From an uncultured Lachnobacterium sp. (GTDB lineage Bacteria > Bacillota > Clostridia > Lachnospirales > Lachnospiraceae): a DNA stretch of 64,000 nt. The notes under the pieces are model-generated. The model saw only the letters and a list, made by a program, of their open reading frames with translations. It was not told the origin of the DNA and did no database searches. This document shows positions 17,826-27,293 of this stretch, in pieces. Where the stretch lies: assembly GCA_900543445.1 (NCBI GenBank), contig UQRC01000006.1, positions 21,222 to 85,221 of the forward strand, read 5' to 3'. The position numbers and the translations under genes were made by a program. Every line of letters begins with the position of its first letter. Positions within the stretch are counted from its first letter, which is position 1.

Positions 17826-17864
17826 AAAAGAAGCACAGAGCACAAAACTCCGTGCTTCTTTTTT
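17826..17864. terminator. Bidirectional terminator between deacetylase and DUF11 remnant
   Basis: AGAAGCAC and GTGCTTCT pair, with GAG/CTC inside, and are flanked by A-run and T-run, so it can serve both strands. Confidence 0.8.
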
Positions 17865-17888
17865 ACTAGCAAATGTTGCGTTGCTAAT

Positions 17889-18087
17889 TTAGATCGTTTT
17901 GGAAATAACCAGCGTGCTGTCATCTGGATTGGTGATGCTGGCTTCATTTTCAAAAGGCGTGAACTCGTTTGTGCGCGCCTCGTAGATGATGATCGCATTG
18001 CCGCTGACAGGAATATTGATTTCGGTGATCGTAACAGGAACGCGGTGGTCACAACCGTCGGAGCCGTCTGCAGGACACCATTGGCAT
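17889..18087 (-). pseudogene. Decayed copy of the DUF11 gene
   Basis: The start codon and leader match the DUF11 gene at 15547-16398, but the sequence after MP jumps straight to the part encoding NGVLQT-PTV (residue 115 or so of the intact protein), so about 330 bases are deleted. Translation shows NGVLQTAPTVVTTA, then a frameshift, after which ITEINIPVSGNAIIIYEART and TNEFTPFENEASIT match the intact protein (ITGINVPAGGNAIIAYETQTNAF). It ends in VISKTI and a stop. The product cannot be functional as read. Confidence 0.8.
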
Positions 18088-18190
18088 AAATTTTCCTTCC
18101 CTTCATATATGCGGGTATACTATAAGATATGCATGAAGTTTATTGAATGGTATTAAGAAATTCTTTCGATTACTTTGATGGTCTTTCTAT
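18083..18190. repeat. Copy 2 of the duplicated DUF11 upstream region
   Basis: Matches 16392-16498 across the start codon, ribosome site and upstream DNA. One arm of the inverted repeat is degraded here. It marks the left edge of the AT-rich segment that follows. The 559-base gap 17791-18349 thus holds a terminator, the DUF11 remnant, this repeat and an AT-rich leader. Confidence 0.75.
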
Positions 18191-18349
18191 GTAAAATTAT
18201 GTAAGATAAACACAGATTTAAAATGTAACGTCAGCAAGGAGATATATCAGAGATAAGATAAGTATTACCAACTTCAATCAACTTTTTTTAAAATATATTG
18301 TAATATGTTTATGAAAATCCATAGTATATAAATGAAAGGGGGGATATAT

Positions 18350-18907
18350 TTGGAGGATAGTAAGATAATTGAGTTGTTCTTTGCGCGCTCGGAACAAGCA
18401 ATCATTGAACTGTCAAAGAAATACGAAATGATATGCAAAAAAATTGCAAAAAATATTCTGAATAATATGCTTGATGCTGAAGAATGTGTCAATGATGCAT
18501 ATTTAGGAATGTGGAATACGATTCCACCTCAAAATCCCAATCCATTATTGGCATATGTTAGCAGAATTGTACGAAATATTGCAATAGCAAAATATCATTC
18601 AAATACTGCAATCAAGAGGAATAGTTTTTATGATATAGCCCTGGATGAACTTGAAAGTTGTTTGGCATCTTCATCATCAGTTGAGGATGAACTAACTGCA
18701 AAGGAATTAACGATTATGTTGAATTGTTTTTTAGATACATTGGAGCGAGAAAAAAGAGTCATGTTTGTACGGCGTTATTGGTACGCTGATTCAATTCCTG
18801 AGATTGCAGAACGTTTTCACATTAGCAATAATTATGTATCAGTTTGTCTTTCTAGAATACGAGGAGAACTAAAAAGATATTTGGAGAAAGAAGGAGCTAT
18901 CATATGA
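18350..18907 (+). CDS. Sigma-70 family RNA polymerase sigma factor (ECF-like)
   Basis: A 185-residue regulator expected to bind core RNA polymerase. Region 2 is visible as AEECVNDAYLGMWNTIPP (about 50-65) and region 4 as DSIPEIAERFHISNNYVSVCLSRIRGELKRYL (about 150-180), a helix-turn-helix with a normal recognition helix. The GGGGGGA run at 18338-18344 is best placed for TTG at 18350; an ATG at 18332 is in frame but overlaps that run. The stop overlaps the next gene in ATGA (18904-18907), the arrangement typical of a sigma/anti-sigma pair. The segment is visibly more AT-rich than its surroundings, which suggests acquisition. Confidence 0.85.
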   Translation: MEDSKIIELFFARSEQAIIELSKKYEMICKKIAKNILNNMLDAEECVNDAYLGMWNTIPPQNPNPLLAYVSRIVRNIAIAKYHSNTAIKRNSFYDIALDELESCLASSSSVEDELTAKELTIMLNCFLDTLEREKRVMFVRRYWYADSIPEIAERFHISNNYVSVCLSRIRGELKRYLEKEGAII

Positions 18908-19431
18908 CACGTGAAGAAATTTCGAATGGAGTAGGGAATATAAAGGATCAATATATCCAAGAGGCGGCAGATTATTCAGCATCAGGCTATAAAAACCATG
19001 CTACAAAGAGACCTTTAATATTTGAGCGTGCTAGGTTTGGGTTTAGAAATGCAAGTAAATCATGGTTGAAGTTAGGTATAGTAGCAACTTGCATAATGCT
19101 CATGATTTGTAGCGTGATTGAATTGGCTATAAGAAAGCCTATTATAACAGAACCGAATGAAACTGCGTATAAGCCAGCCATTATGTATGATTCTAATTTG
19201 TACCTCATATCTTCACAGAATCCGGATTCGTTTCAAATAGATGAGAGTGAACTGGTATGTGTTGGAACAATTAAAGATGTTATTGCAGGAACAAGTTTTC
19301 CAACTAAAAATTTTCAATCAAGTGGAAATGAGGATTTGCTTGGTTGTGATGTTTATATTGTTAAAAAGTATCCTAAGGAAATATTTGTATATGATCATGA
19401 TGGAAAATTATTTGTGTATGATATTCTTTAA
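18904..19431 (+). CDS. Single-pass membrane protein, putative anti-sigma factor
   Basis: A 175-residue protein whose start overlaps the sigma factor stop. It has a charged cytosolic N-terminus (1 to about 55), one membrane helix (about 57-77, LGIVATCIMLMICSVIELAI) and an outer domain of about 95 residues (with SQNPDSFQIDESELVCVGTIKDVI). The topology and overlap fit an anti-sigma factor, but no zinc-binding anti-sigma motif or known domain is evident, so the role is inferred from context only. Confidence 0.6.
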   Translation: MTREEISNGVGNIKDQYIQEAADYSASGYKNHATKRPLIFERARFGFRNASKSWLKLGIVATCIMLMICSVIELAIRKPIITEPNETAYKPAIMYDSNLYLISSQNPDSFQIDESELVCVGTIKDVIAGTSFPTKNFQSSGNEDLLGCDVYIVKKYPKEIFVYDHDGKLFVYDIL

Positions 19432-19537
19432 TTAAAATTAGGCTCGTTGCTGAATTAGCAGATGATGAAATTGTGTTTAAACAAGGAGAAAATTATATGA
19501 TGAAAAAAATATTTTAAAGTGTGGAATTGTAAGTATA

Positions 19538-20614
19538 ATGGCATTTGTTTTCACGTTGGGGATGGGAGCATTTCCGATAAGTGCAAGTGAGCATAATACT
19601 ACTAATAATACTTTTTATGTTGAAACTGAGTATGTGCCAGATGAAGCAATCGATTATGCGGTTGATAATGTGTTTGATTATTTAGTAGCGCGTTCAAGTG
19701 AGGAAAGTTTTGAATTAAATGATTTGACTATGGGAAGCCCTTTTTCGATGGGAAAGGAAAGCGCGGATGATATAGATGTGTATTATTTTCCAATTTTTTC
19801 GGGTAAAGAGTTCCTTTATACATTTAGAGTGTATAGAGAAGAAGGACAGTATACAGGTATTCTTTCTCCATATATGGCAGGACACCTTAATCAGTATGCA
19901 GGCAGAACGACGGAGTCTGAACCGTTGTATATTTATATGCAATTTGGAAATGTTATAGCTGAACAAAATGGTGAAGTTGATATATGGGAAGAGCAACATG
20001 CTGGATATGAGTTAAATGGGAACCAGTCAGTTATGTTGGCAGAGAATACTGATTTAGAGACTACAGATATTTGTACTCCTATAGAATATAAAAAGAAAGT
20101 GATTCCAAGAACTGCTGCTTCAAAAACCTTATCCTTAGATATGGCTGAAACACAAGGAGATCAACAATGGTGTGCGGCATTTGCAATGGCGTCTATTTTG
20201 AGATATAAAGGTGCAGGAAGTAGTGTTACAGCTAAAGCAATTGTAAAATATTTTTATCCGAATAGTTCAGATTTGAAGAATGAGAGTGTTTCAAGATCTC
20301 AACTTGTAGAGTATGCCAAGGATAAAGGGTATTCCCAAACCAAAAATTCATCATCTACGTTATCGAATAGTACCGTTGTATCTGAAATAGGAAACAATAC
20401 ACCGATTTATGCGGGCTGTGCAGGTAGTGGCTCGTATGCGAAAGCAAGACATGCACTTGTTATATGTGGATATAATAATACAAAATCTACATATACGGTG
20501 TGGAATCCTTGGTATAGTTATACTGAAACGATGAGTCAATCTACAAAAACTTATGCTGTAAATTCAAAATCTTCTTTTACTTGGGATTGTACAATTTATA
20601 AGGTGAGAAAATAG
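19538..20614 (+). CDS. Secreted papain-like cysteine peptidase, N-terminus frameshifted
   Basis: The mature protein has QQWCAAFAMASILRYKG (Cys near residue 213 of this frame), ARHALVICGYN (His) and VWNPWY (Asn), the triad of C39/C47-like peptidases. About 170 residues of acidic prodomain-like sequence precede it. The frame opens at ATG 19538 without a clear ribosome site. A good site (AAGGAGAAA, 19483-19491) instead serves ATG 19497/19500, which reads MKKIF and stops. One extra A in the A7 tract at 19503-19509 would give MKKNILKCGIVSIMAFVF, a normal signal peptide. Either the gene is switched off by slippage, rescued by slippage, or broken. Confidence 0.72.
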   Translation: MAFVFTLGMGAFPISASEHNTTNNTFYVETEYVPDEAIDYAVDNVFDYLVARSSEESFELNDLTMGSPFSMGKESADDIDVYYFPIFSGKEFLYTFRVYREEGQYTGILSPYMAGHLNQYAGRTTESEPLYIYMQFGNVIAEQNGEVDIWEEQHAGYELNGNQSVMLAENTDLETTDICTPIEYKKKVIPRTAASKTLSLDMAETQGDQQWCAAFAMASILRYKGAGSSVTAKAIVKYFYPNSSDLKNESVSRSQLVEYAKDKGYSQTKNSSSTLSNSTVVSEIGNNTPIYAGCAGSGSYAKARHALVICGYNNTKSTYTVWNPWYSYTETMSQSTKTYAVNSKSSFTWDCTIYKVRK

Positions 20615-20720
20615 GATAAATACTACGTTGACAATTTCGATTTATCCACTAGAAAATTATTTTTACACTTTTCTGCGACTTGAAGATCCGTGAGGCGGGA
20701 CTATTTTAAAATGAATGCTA

Positions 20721-20760
20721 AGTACAGAACAAAAGTTCGATTTTGTTCTGTACTTTTTTT
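20721..20760 (+). terminator. Rho-independent terminator before uvrB
   Basis: AGTACAGAACAAAA and TTTTGTTCTGTACT form a perfect 14-bp stem around GTTCGA, followed by T-run. Confidence 0.9.
20727..20738. promoter_or_regulatory. Candidate LexA (SOS) box of uvrB
   Basis: GAACAAAAGTTC matches the Gram-positive LexA core GAAC-N4-GTTC exactly. It lies 34 bases upstream of the uvrB -10 and overlaps the terminator stem. uvrB is an SOS gene in Bacillus. Confidence 0.6.
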
Positions 20761-20768
20761 ATATACTT

Positions 20769-20777
20769 TGCTATAAT
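20769..20777 (+). promoter_or_regulatory. Extended -10 promoter of uvrB
   Basis: TGCTATAAT, a TGn-extended perfect -10, 39 bases before the uvrB start. The -35 region (TGTACT at 20749-20754) is weak. Confidence 0.65.
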
Positions 20778-20815
20778 CAAGGGCAGACAAAATCGATTTG
20801 ATACAGGAGAACAGA

Positions 20816-22798
20816 ATGGATCATTTTAAGCTGGTATCAAAATATAAGCCGACCGGCGATCAGCCGCAGGCGATTGAACAATTGGTGAAGGGATTTAAAG
20901 AAGGCAATCAGTTTGAGACACTGCTCGGTGTCACCGGTTCCGGCAAGACGTTTACGATGGCGAACGTCATACAGGCGCTGAACAAGCCGACACTCATCAT
21001 TTCCCATAATAAAACACTTGCTGGACAGCTTTATGGAGAGATGAAGGAATTCTTTCCGGAAAATGCGGTAGAATATTTCGTATCCTACTATGATTATTAT
21101 CAGCCGGAGGCTTATGTACCGCAGTCGGATACCTATATTGCGAAGGATTCGGCCGTCAATGATGAGATCGATAAGCTGCGCCTTTCGGCGACGGCGGCTT
21201 TGACCGAGCGGAAGGATGTCATCGTTGTGGCTTCTGTTTCCTGCATTTACGGACTTGGAAGTCCGGATGAGTGGGAAGGCATGAGTGTGTCGTTGCGTCC
21301 GGGGATGGAGAGAGACCGGGATGATGTGGTGCGTGCATTGATCGATATGCAGTATACAAGAAATGACATGGACTTTAAGCGAGGTACGTTCCGTGTGCAC
21401 GGTGATGTGTTGGAAGTGTTCCCGGCAAACAGCTCGGATACGGCGATCCGTGTCGAATTTTTCGGGGATGAGATCGACCGGATTACGGAGATTGATGTAT
21501 TGACTGGTGAGATCCGCTGTTCTCTGGAGCATACGATGATTTTCCCGGCTTCCCATTATGTTGTATCGCAGGAGAAGATCAATAAAGCCTGCGATAATAT
21601 TGAGGTTGAATTAAAGGATCGTGTGGAATATTTTAAGAAGAACGATAAGCTGATCGAGGCGCAGCGCATCGCGGAGCGGACGAATTTTGATGTCGAGATG
21701 ATGCGTGAGACCGGTTTCTGCTCGGGAATTGAGAATTATACGAGACATCTGAATTTTGCGAAGCCGGGGGAGCCTCCGATGACACTCATTGATTTCTTTC
21801 CGGATGATTTCCTGCTGATCGTGGATGAGTCGCATATTTCGATTCCGCAGATCCGCGGCATGTATGCGGGCGACCGTTCGCGTAAGCAGACATTGGTGGA
21901 TTACGGATTTCGTCTGCCGTCCGCTTTGGACAACCGTCCGTTGAACTTCGAAGAATTTGAGAGTAAGATCGATCAGATGCTTTTCGTTTCTGCAACACCG
22001 AATGTGTATGAGCAGGAGCACGAACTGATGCGCGTGGAGCAGATCATCCGTCCGACCGGACTGCTAGATCCGGAAATCTCGGTTCGCCCGGTTGAGGGAC
22101 AGATTGATGATCTGATCGGAGAGGTGAATAAGGAGACGGCAAACCATCACAAGGTATTGATCACAACGCTGACAAAGCGTATGGCGGAGGATCTCACGCA
22201 GTACATGAGTGAGATCGGTATTCGTGTAAAGTATCTGCATTCTGACATTGATACATTGGAGCGTGCGGAGATCATCCGTGATCTGCGACTGGATGTGTTC
22301 GATGTATTGGTCGGCATTAACTTACTGCGAGAGGGACTGGATATACCTGAGATTACATTGGTTGCAATCCTGGATGCGGATAAGGAAGGATTCTTGCGTT
22401 CTGAGACGTCATTGATCCAGACAATCGGACGTGCCGCCCGTAACAGTGAGGGACACGTTATTATGTATGCGGACAAGATTACGGATTCGATGCGTGTCGC
22501 AATCGATGAGACGGAGCGAAGACGTAAGCTGCAGCAGGAATACAATGAGGAACATGGAATTACGCCGACAACGATCCAGAAGTCGGTGCGCGATCTGATC
22601 GCAATCTCGAAGAAGGTTGCAGCGGAGGAGATGGATTTTGCAAAGGATCCGGAATCTATGAGCAAGAAGGAACTCGAGAAGCTGATCGCCGATATCCAGA
22701 AGAAGATGCAGAAGGCGGCAACGGAGCTGAACTTCGAGGCAGCAGCAGAATACAGAGACAAGATGATATCGCTCAAGACAATGTTGCGTGATTTATAA
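20816..22798 (+). CDS. uvrB: Excinuclease ABC subunit B
   Basis: Damage-verifying helicase-like subunit of nucleotide excision repair, which receives damaged DNA from UvrA and recruits UvrC. The 660-residue protein has Walker A GVTGSGKT (about 39-46), the beta-hairpin region [18 protein letters not shown] (about 92-110), DESH (about 335), the helicase motif IGRAAR, and a C-terminal UVR motif ([20 protein letters not shown]). The start follows CAGGAGAACAG. uvrA follows after a structured 207-base gap. Confidence 0.98.
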   Translation: MDHFKLVSKYKPTGDQPQAIEQLVKGFKEGNQFETLLGVTGSGKTFTMANVIQALNKPTLIISHNKTLAGQLYGEMKEFFPENAVEYFVSYYDYYQPEAYVPQSDTYIAKDSAVNDEIDKLRLSATAALTERKDVIVVASVSCIYGLGSPDEWEGMSVSLRPGMERDRDDVVRALIDMQYTRNDMDFKRGTFRVHGDVLEVFPANSSDTAIRVEFFGDEIDRITEIDVLTGEIRCSLEHTMIFPASHYVVSQEKINKACDNIEVELKDRVEYFKKNDKLIEAQRIAERTNFDVEMMRETGFCSGIENYTRHLNFAKPGEPPMTLIDFFPDDFLLIVDESHISIPQIRGMYAGDRSRKQTLVDYGFRLPSALDNRPLNFEEFESKIDQMLFVSATPNVYEQEHELMRVEQIIRPTGLLDPEISVRPVEGQIDDLIGEVNKETANHHKVLITTLTKRMAEDLTQYMSEIGIRVKYLHSDIDTLERAEIIRDLRLDVFDVLVGINLLREGLDIPEITLVAILDADKEGFLRSETSLIQTIGRAARNSEGHVIMYADKITDSMRVAIDETERRRKLQQEYNEEHGITPTTIQKSVRDLIAISKKVAAEEMDFAKDPESMSKKELEKLIADIQKKMQKAATELNFEAAAEYRDKMISLKTMLRDL

Positions 22799-22820
22799 GA
22801 ACAACTATTCGGGTTGAATC

Positions 22821-22966
22821 ATAAACAGATACAAAATCGTTGTGCTTGCACATAAGAGAGTGTATCTGTTTGTGATGGCAACTCTGAATAGAGTTGCCGC
22901 CACGCAACATAAGCAAAATGTGGAACAGCGTAGCTGTGAACGTCATCGATAGATGACGTATTTTGC
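22821..22966 (+). other. Structured intergenic element between uvrB and uvrA
   Basis: Several stems follow one another: AAACAGATACA/TGTATCTGTTT (22823-22871), GGCAACTC/GAGTTGCC (22877-22898), then GCAAAAT/ATTTTGC (22913-22966) enclosing CAGC-gta-GCTG (22926-22936) and CGTCATC/GATGACG (22941-22958), which together form a three-way junction. No T-run follows. It could stabilise or separate the two cistrons. Confidence 0.5.
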
Positions 22967-23005
22967 GCATGTGTGTGGAATCCTGAAAGAGAAAGGAAAA
23001 TTGTA

Positions 23006-25840
23006 ATGGCAAAAAAACAAAGAAAATACATCAAGATTCGTGGCGCAAGCGAGCACAATCTGAAATCCATAGATATCGATATCCCAAGAGACGAATTTGT
23101 CGTATTGACCGGTCTGTCAGGTTCGGGAAAGTCATCCCTTGCTTTTGATACGATCTATGCGGAAGGACAGCGTCGCTACATGGAGTCGCTTTCGTCCTAT
23201 GCGAGACAATTCTTAGGACAGATGGAGAAACCGAATGTCGAATCGATCGAGGGACTGCCACCAGCAATTTCCATCGATCAGAAATCGACGAACCGCAATC
23301 CGCGATCCACGGTTGGAACCGTGACGGAGATCTATGATTATTTTCGTCTGCTCTATGCGAGGATCGGTATTCCGCATTGTCCGAAGTGTGGACGTGCGAT
23401 CGAGAAACAAACGATTGATCAGATGGTGGATGCTGTCATGAAGCTGCCGGAGAAGACGAGGATTCAGGTTCTTGCGCCGGTTGTCAGAGGTCGTAAGGGT
23501 GAGCATCAGAAATTATTTGAAAAGGCGAAGAAAAGCGGTTATGTCCGTGTGATCGTGGATGGCAACATGTATGATCTGTCGGAGGAGATTCCGATGGACA
23601 AGAATATCAAGCATAATATTGATATTGTGGTTGACCGGCTTGTGATCAAGCCGGGAATCGAAAAACGTCTGACCGACTCTCTGGAGAATGTGTTTGATCT
23701 GTCGGAAGGGAATGCAATCGTTGACGTCGTAGACGGCGAGCCGATGAACTTCTCACAGAACTTTGCCTGCCCGGACTGCGGAATCAGCGTGGATGAGGTG
23801 GAGCCGAGAAGCTTCTCGTTCAACAATCCGTTCGGTGCATGTCCGGTATGTTATGGACTTGGTTACAAGATGGAGTTTGATGAGAATCTGATGATCCCGG
23901 ATAAGAAGCTTTCGATTGCAGAAGGAGCGATTCAGGTGATGGGATGGCAGTCCTGTACGGACCCGTCCAGCTACACGTATGCAACACTTCGCGCCTTGTC
24001 GGAAGGATATGGCTTTTCGCTGGAGACACCGTATAAGGATCTTCCGAAGGAGATCCGCCATATGCTGATCCACGGAGGCGATGGGAGAATTCTTAAGGTG
24101 CATTACAAGGGACAGCGCGGAGAGGGTGTCTATGACCTGAACTGGGAAGGTCTGATCCGCAATGTGGAACGCAGATACCGTGAGACCGGATCGGACACGA
24201 TGAAGCAGGAATATGAGCAGTTCATGCGCATTACGCCTTGTGCGGAGTGCCACGGACAGAGACTGAAGAAGAGTTCGCTGGCGGTCACCGTCTGTGATAA
24301 GAATATCTATGAGATGACGGATATGTCCGTCAAGGATCTGGTCAAGTTCCTGGATAGTATGGAACTGACGCAGCAGCAACATTTTATCGGGGATCAGATC
24401 TTAAAAGAGATCCGTTCGCGTGTCGGTTTCCTGCAGGAAGTGGGGCTGGAATATCTGACGCTGACGCGTGCGACCGGAACACTTTCCGGAGGTGAGGCAC
24501 AGAGAATCCGCCTTGCAACCCAGATCGGTTCGGGACTTGTTGGCGTTGCCTATATTCTGGATGAACCGAGTATCGGTCTGCACCAGAGGGATAACGATAA
24601 GCTGCTTCGGGCATTGATGAATCTCAAGGATCTGGGAAATACGCTGATCGTCGTGGAGCATGATGAAGATACGATGCGTGCAGCGGACTACATTGTGGAT
24701 ATCGGTCCGGCAGCGGGCGTACATGGTGGAGAAGTGGTCGCGGCAGGTACCGCAGCAGAGATCATGAAATGTAAGAAATCCATTACCGGTGATTATTTAA
24801 GCGGAAGAAAGAAGATACCGGTTCCGTCGGAGCGCAGAAAGCCGACCGGATACATTACAATCAAGGGAGCAAGAGAGAATAATCTGAAAAATATTGATGT
24901 AGATATTCCACTTGGCATTATGACCTGTATTACCGGTGTGTCCGGTTCCGGCAAAAGTTCTCTGACGAATGAAATCCTGTACAAGCACCTCGCAAGAACG
25001 TTAAACCGTGCGCGCTGTATTCCGGGAGAGCATGATGACATCCTTGGACTGGAGCAATTGGACAAGATCATTGACATCGATCAGTCACCGATCGGTCGTA
25101 CGCCGCGTTCCAATCCGGCAACTTACACCGGTGTGTTTGACATGACCCGTGATCTGTTTGCAGCGACACCGGATGCAAAGGCGCGCGGATACAAGAAGGG
25201 AAGATTCAGTTTCAACGTCAAGGGCGGACGATGCGAAGCCTGCAGCGGTGACGGAATCCTTAAGATTGAGATGCACTTCCTGCCGGATGTGTATGTGCCG
25301 TGTGAGGTCTGCGGCGGAAAGCGTTATAACCGTGAGACGCTTGAAGTAAAATATAAAGGCAAAAGCATCTACGATGTGCTGGATATGACCGTGGAGGAGG
25401 CGTTGGAATTCTTTAAGAATGTACCGACCATCCACCGGAAGATCCAGACACTGTATGATGTCGGATTATCCTACATTAAGCTTGGTCAGCCGTCTACGGA
25501 ATTATCCGGAGGCGAGGCGCAGCGTATCAAGTTGGCAACGGAACTCTCCAAGCGGGGCACCGGCAAGACGATCTATGTGCTGGACGAGCCGACGACCGGA
25601 CTGCATTTCGCGGATGTCCATAAGCTTGTGGAGATTTTGCGCAAACTGTCGGACGGAGGCAACACGGTTGTTGTCATTGAGCACAATCTGGATGTCATTA
25701 AGACGGCAGATTATATTATTGATATGGGACCGGAAGGCGGAGACGGCGGCGGAACCGTGATCGCCAAGGGAACACCGGAGGAAGTCTGTCAGGTACCGGA
25801 GTCCTATACGGGACAATTCCTGGCTCCGTATTTGAAGTAA
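23006..25840 (+). CDS. uvrA: Excinuclease ABC subunit A
   Basis: Dimeric ABC ATPase that finds DNA lesions and loads UvrB. The 944-residue chain has two ATP cassettes: Walker [13 protein letters not shown] (about 31) with signature [15 protein letters not shown], and [13 protein letters not shown] (about 642) with [16 protein letters not shown]. Zinc-binding Cys pairs are present ([14 protein letters not shown] and CEVCGG). The frame opens at 22973, but AAAGGAAAA precedes ATG 23006, which starts [14 protein letters not shown] as in relatives. Confidence 0.98.
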   Translation: MAKKQRKYIKIRGASEHNLKSIDIDIPRDEFVVLTGLSGSGKSSLAFDTIYAEGQRRYMESLSSYARQFLGQMEKPNVESIEGLPPAISIDQKSTNRNPRSTVGTVTEIYDYFRLLYARIGIPHCPKCGRAIEKQTIDQMVDAVMKLPEKTRIQVLAPVVRGRKGEHQKLFEKAKKSGYVRVIVDGNMYDLSEEIPMDKNIKHNIDIVVDRLVIKPGIEKRLTDSLENVFDLSEGNAIVDVVDGEPMNFSQNFACPDCGISVDEVEPRSFSFNNPFGACPVCYGLGYKMEFDENLMIPDKKLSIAEGAIQVMGWQSCTDPSSYTYATLRALSEGYGFSLETPYKDLPKEIRHMLIHGGDGRILKVHYKGQRGEGVYDLNWEGLIRNVERRYRETGSDTMKQEYEQFMRITPCAECHGQRLKKSSLAVTVCDKNIYEMTDMSVKDLVKFLDSMELTQQQHFIGDQILKEIRSRVGFLQEVGLEYLTLTRATGTLSGGEAQRIRLATQIGSGLVGVAYILDEPSIGLHQRDNDKLLRALMNLKDLGNTLIVVEHDEDTMRAADYIVDIGPAAGVHGGEVVAAGTAAEIMKCKKSITGDYLSGRKKIPVPSERRKPTGYITIKGARENNLKNIDVDIPLGIMTCITGVSGSGKSSLTNEILYKHLARTLNRARCIPGEHDDILGLEQLDKIIDIDQSPIGRTPRSNPATYTGVFDMTRDLFAATPDAKARGYKKGRFSFNVKGGRCEACSGDGILKIEMHFLPDVYVPCEVCGGKRYNRETLEVKYKGKSIYDVLDMTVEEALEFFKNVPTIHRKIQTLYDVGLSYIKLGQPSTELSGGEAQRIKLATELSKRGTGKTIYVLDEPTTGLHFADVHKLVEILRKLSDGGNTVVVIEHNLDVIKTADYIIDMGPEGGDGGGTVIAKGTPEEVCQVPESYTGQFLAPYLK

Positions 25841-26028
25841 TCACTCATTTGTGAATGCGTTGCTATGTACCTGCTTCGCGGGAGAGAAAGCATTCATTCC
25901 TCAGGTGCAATGTGCCTCACTGGGCAACCTCGCAGGCATTATTGGGGCTGCAAATTTGTTAGATATGTGAATTTAAAACCGAATATCATTCCTAATTTGT
26001 TAAGAAAAACTTAAATTGAAAAAAAAGT
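25841..26028. other. Structured non-coding gap after uvrA
   Basis: The 316 bases between uvrA and mbl hold no gene. GAATGC (25853) can pair with GCATTC (25890) around CCTGC-TTC-GCGGG-like sequence, and CAAT..TGCCT can pair with AGGCA..ATTG (about 25909-25944). There is no obvious terminator T-run. The mbl promoter occupies the right end. Confidence 0.35.
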
Positions 26029-26056
26029 TTGAAAAATGGAATTAATTGTATATAAT
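26029..26056 (+). promoter_or_regulatory. Sigma-A promoter of mbl
   Basis: TTGAAA (26029-26034), 16-base spacer and a perfect TATAAT (26051-26056), leaving a leader of about 95 bases. Confidence 0.65.
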
Positions 26057-26156
26057 GTTACTGTATGCACAAAATATGATTGACTGCGGTTTTGCGCCCC
26101 TGCGCATGACCAGGTTACAGATAGATAACAGTAAGACAGAAAGGGGCATTATTGGA

Positions 26157-27152
26157 ATGATCGGATCAGATATCGGAATTGATTTAGGTACTGCGAGTAT
26201 TTTAGTATATATTAAGGGTAAAGGCGTTGTATTAAAGGAGCCATCCGTTGTGGCTTTTGACAGAGACACGAATAAGATTAAGGCAATCGGTGAGGAAGCT
26301 CGTCTGATGCTTGGACGTACACCGGGCAACATTGTTGCGGTTCGTCCGCTTCGCCAGGGTGTTATCTCAGATTACACCGTTACCGAGAAGATGATCAAGT
26401 ACTTTATCCAGAAAGCTCTTGGCAAGAAGAGCTTCCGTAAGCCACGCATCAGCGTCTGCGTACCGAGCGGTGTTACTGAAGTAGAGAAGAAGGCCGTTGA
26501 GGACGCAACGTATCAGGCTGGTGCCCGCGAGGTAGAAATTATTGAGGAGCCGATCGCAGCTGCAATCGGAGCCGGAATTGATATTGCAAGACCATGCGGA
26601 AATATGATCGTAGATATCGGAGGCGGTACTTCGGATATCGCTGTCATTTCTCTTGGAGGATCGGTTGTAAGTACATCGGTCAAGATTGCCGGAGATGATT
26701 TTGATGAGGCGTTGGTCCGCTATATGCGTAAGAAACACAATCTTCTGATCGGTGAGCGTACCGCAGAGGATATTAAGATTAAGATTGGAACCTGCTATCC
26801 GCTTGCACAGAATGAGACGATGGATGTACGCGGACGTAACCTTGTGACCGGACTTCCTAGAACAATCACAGTCAGCTCCGAGGAGACCGAGGAAGCGCTC
26901 CGTGAGCCAACGCTGCAGATTGTGGAAGCTGTACATTCTGTATTGGAGAAGACTCCACCTGAATTGGCTGCCGATGTCGCAGACCGCGGTATCGTACTGA
27001 CCGGAGGTGGCGCATTACTTCGTGGACTCGAGGAACTGATCGAGGAGAGAACAGGAATCAACACAATGACAGCTGAGCATCCGATGACCTGTGTGGCAAT
27101 CGGAACCGGTAAATATGTAGAGTTTCTTGCAGGAAAAAGAGACGACGATTAA
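26157..27152 (+). CDS. mbl: MreB-family rod-shape protein (Mbl-like)
   Basis: Actin-like filament protein that guides lateral wall synthesis. The 331-residue protein opens IGIDLGTASILVYIKGKGVV (phosphate 1 loop) and has IVDIGGGTSDIAVISLGG (phosphate 2) near residue 155 and VLTGGGALLRGLEELI (adenosine loop) near residue 280. The frame extends to 26046, but AAAGGGG at 26140-26146 is placed for ATG 26157. I prefer Mbl over MreB because flhO/flgG genes follow, as in the mbl-flhO-flhP order of Bacillus subtilis, and mreC/mreD are absent. Confidence 0.9.
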   Translation: MIGSDIGIDLGTASILVYIKGKGVVLKEPSVVAFDRDTNKIKAIGEEARLMLGRTPGNIVAVRPLRQGVISDYTVTEKMIKYFIQKALGKKSFRKPRISVCVPSGVTEVEKKAVEDATYQAGAREVEIIEEPIAAAIGAGIDIARPCGNMIVDIGGGTSDIAVISLGGSVVSTSVKIAGDDFDEALVRYMRKKHNLLIGERTAEDIKIKIGTCYPLAQNETMDVRGRNLVTGLPRTITVSSEETEEALREPTLQIVEAVHSVLEKTPPELAADVADRGIVLTGGGALLRGLEELIEERTGINTMTAEHPMTCVAIGTGKYVEFLAGKRDDD

Positions 27153-27162
27153 AGTGACAGGG

Positions 27163-27190
27163 AAGTGCGCGGATTATTTGCGCACTTTTC
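27163..27190 (+). terminator. Rho-independent terminator of mbl
   Basis: AAGTGCGC and GCGCACTT form an 8-bp stem, followed by TTTTC. The flagellar genes downstream therefore probably have their own promoter. Confidence 0.7.
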
Positions 27191-27293
27191 ATGTTTTATA
27201 ACGGAATTTTCAGGGACAAGTATTATATTTTCCTTGGAATGACCGATATATAATTTGAAGTGTAGGTATGGGACATAGAAACAGAGGTGTCAT

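Noticed and set aside
27222-27254. Sigma-28 flagellar promoter before flhO
   Set aside because: ACCGATAT resembles the -10 of that class, but no TAAA lies 15 bases upstream. A TATAAT overlaps, and I cannot decide the type.
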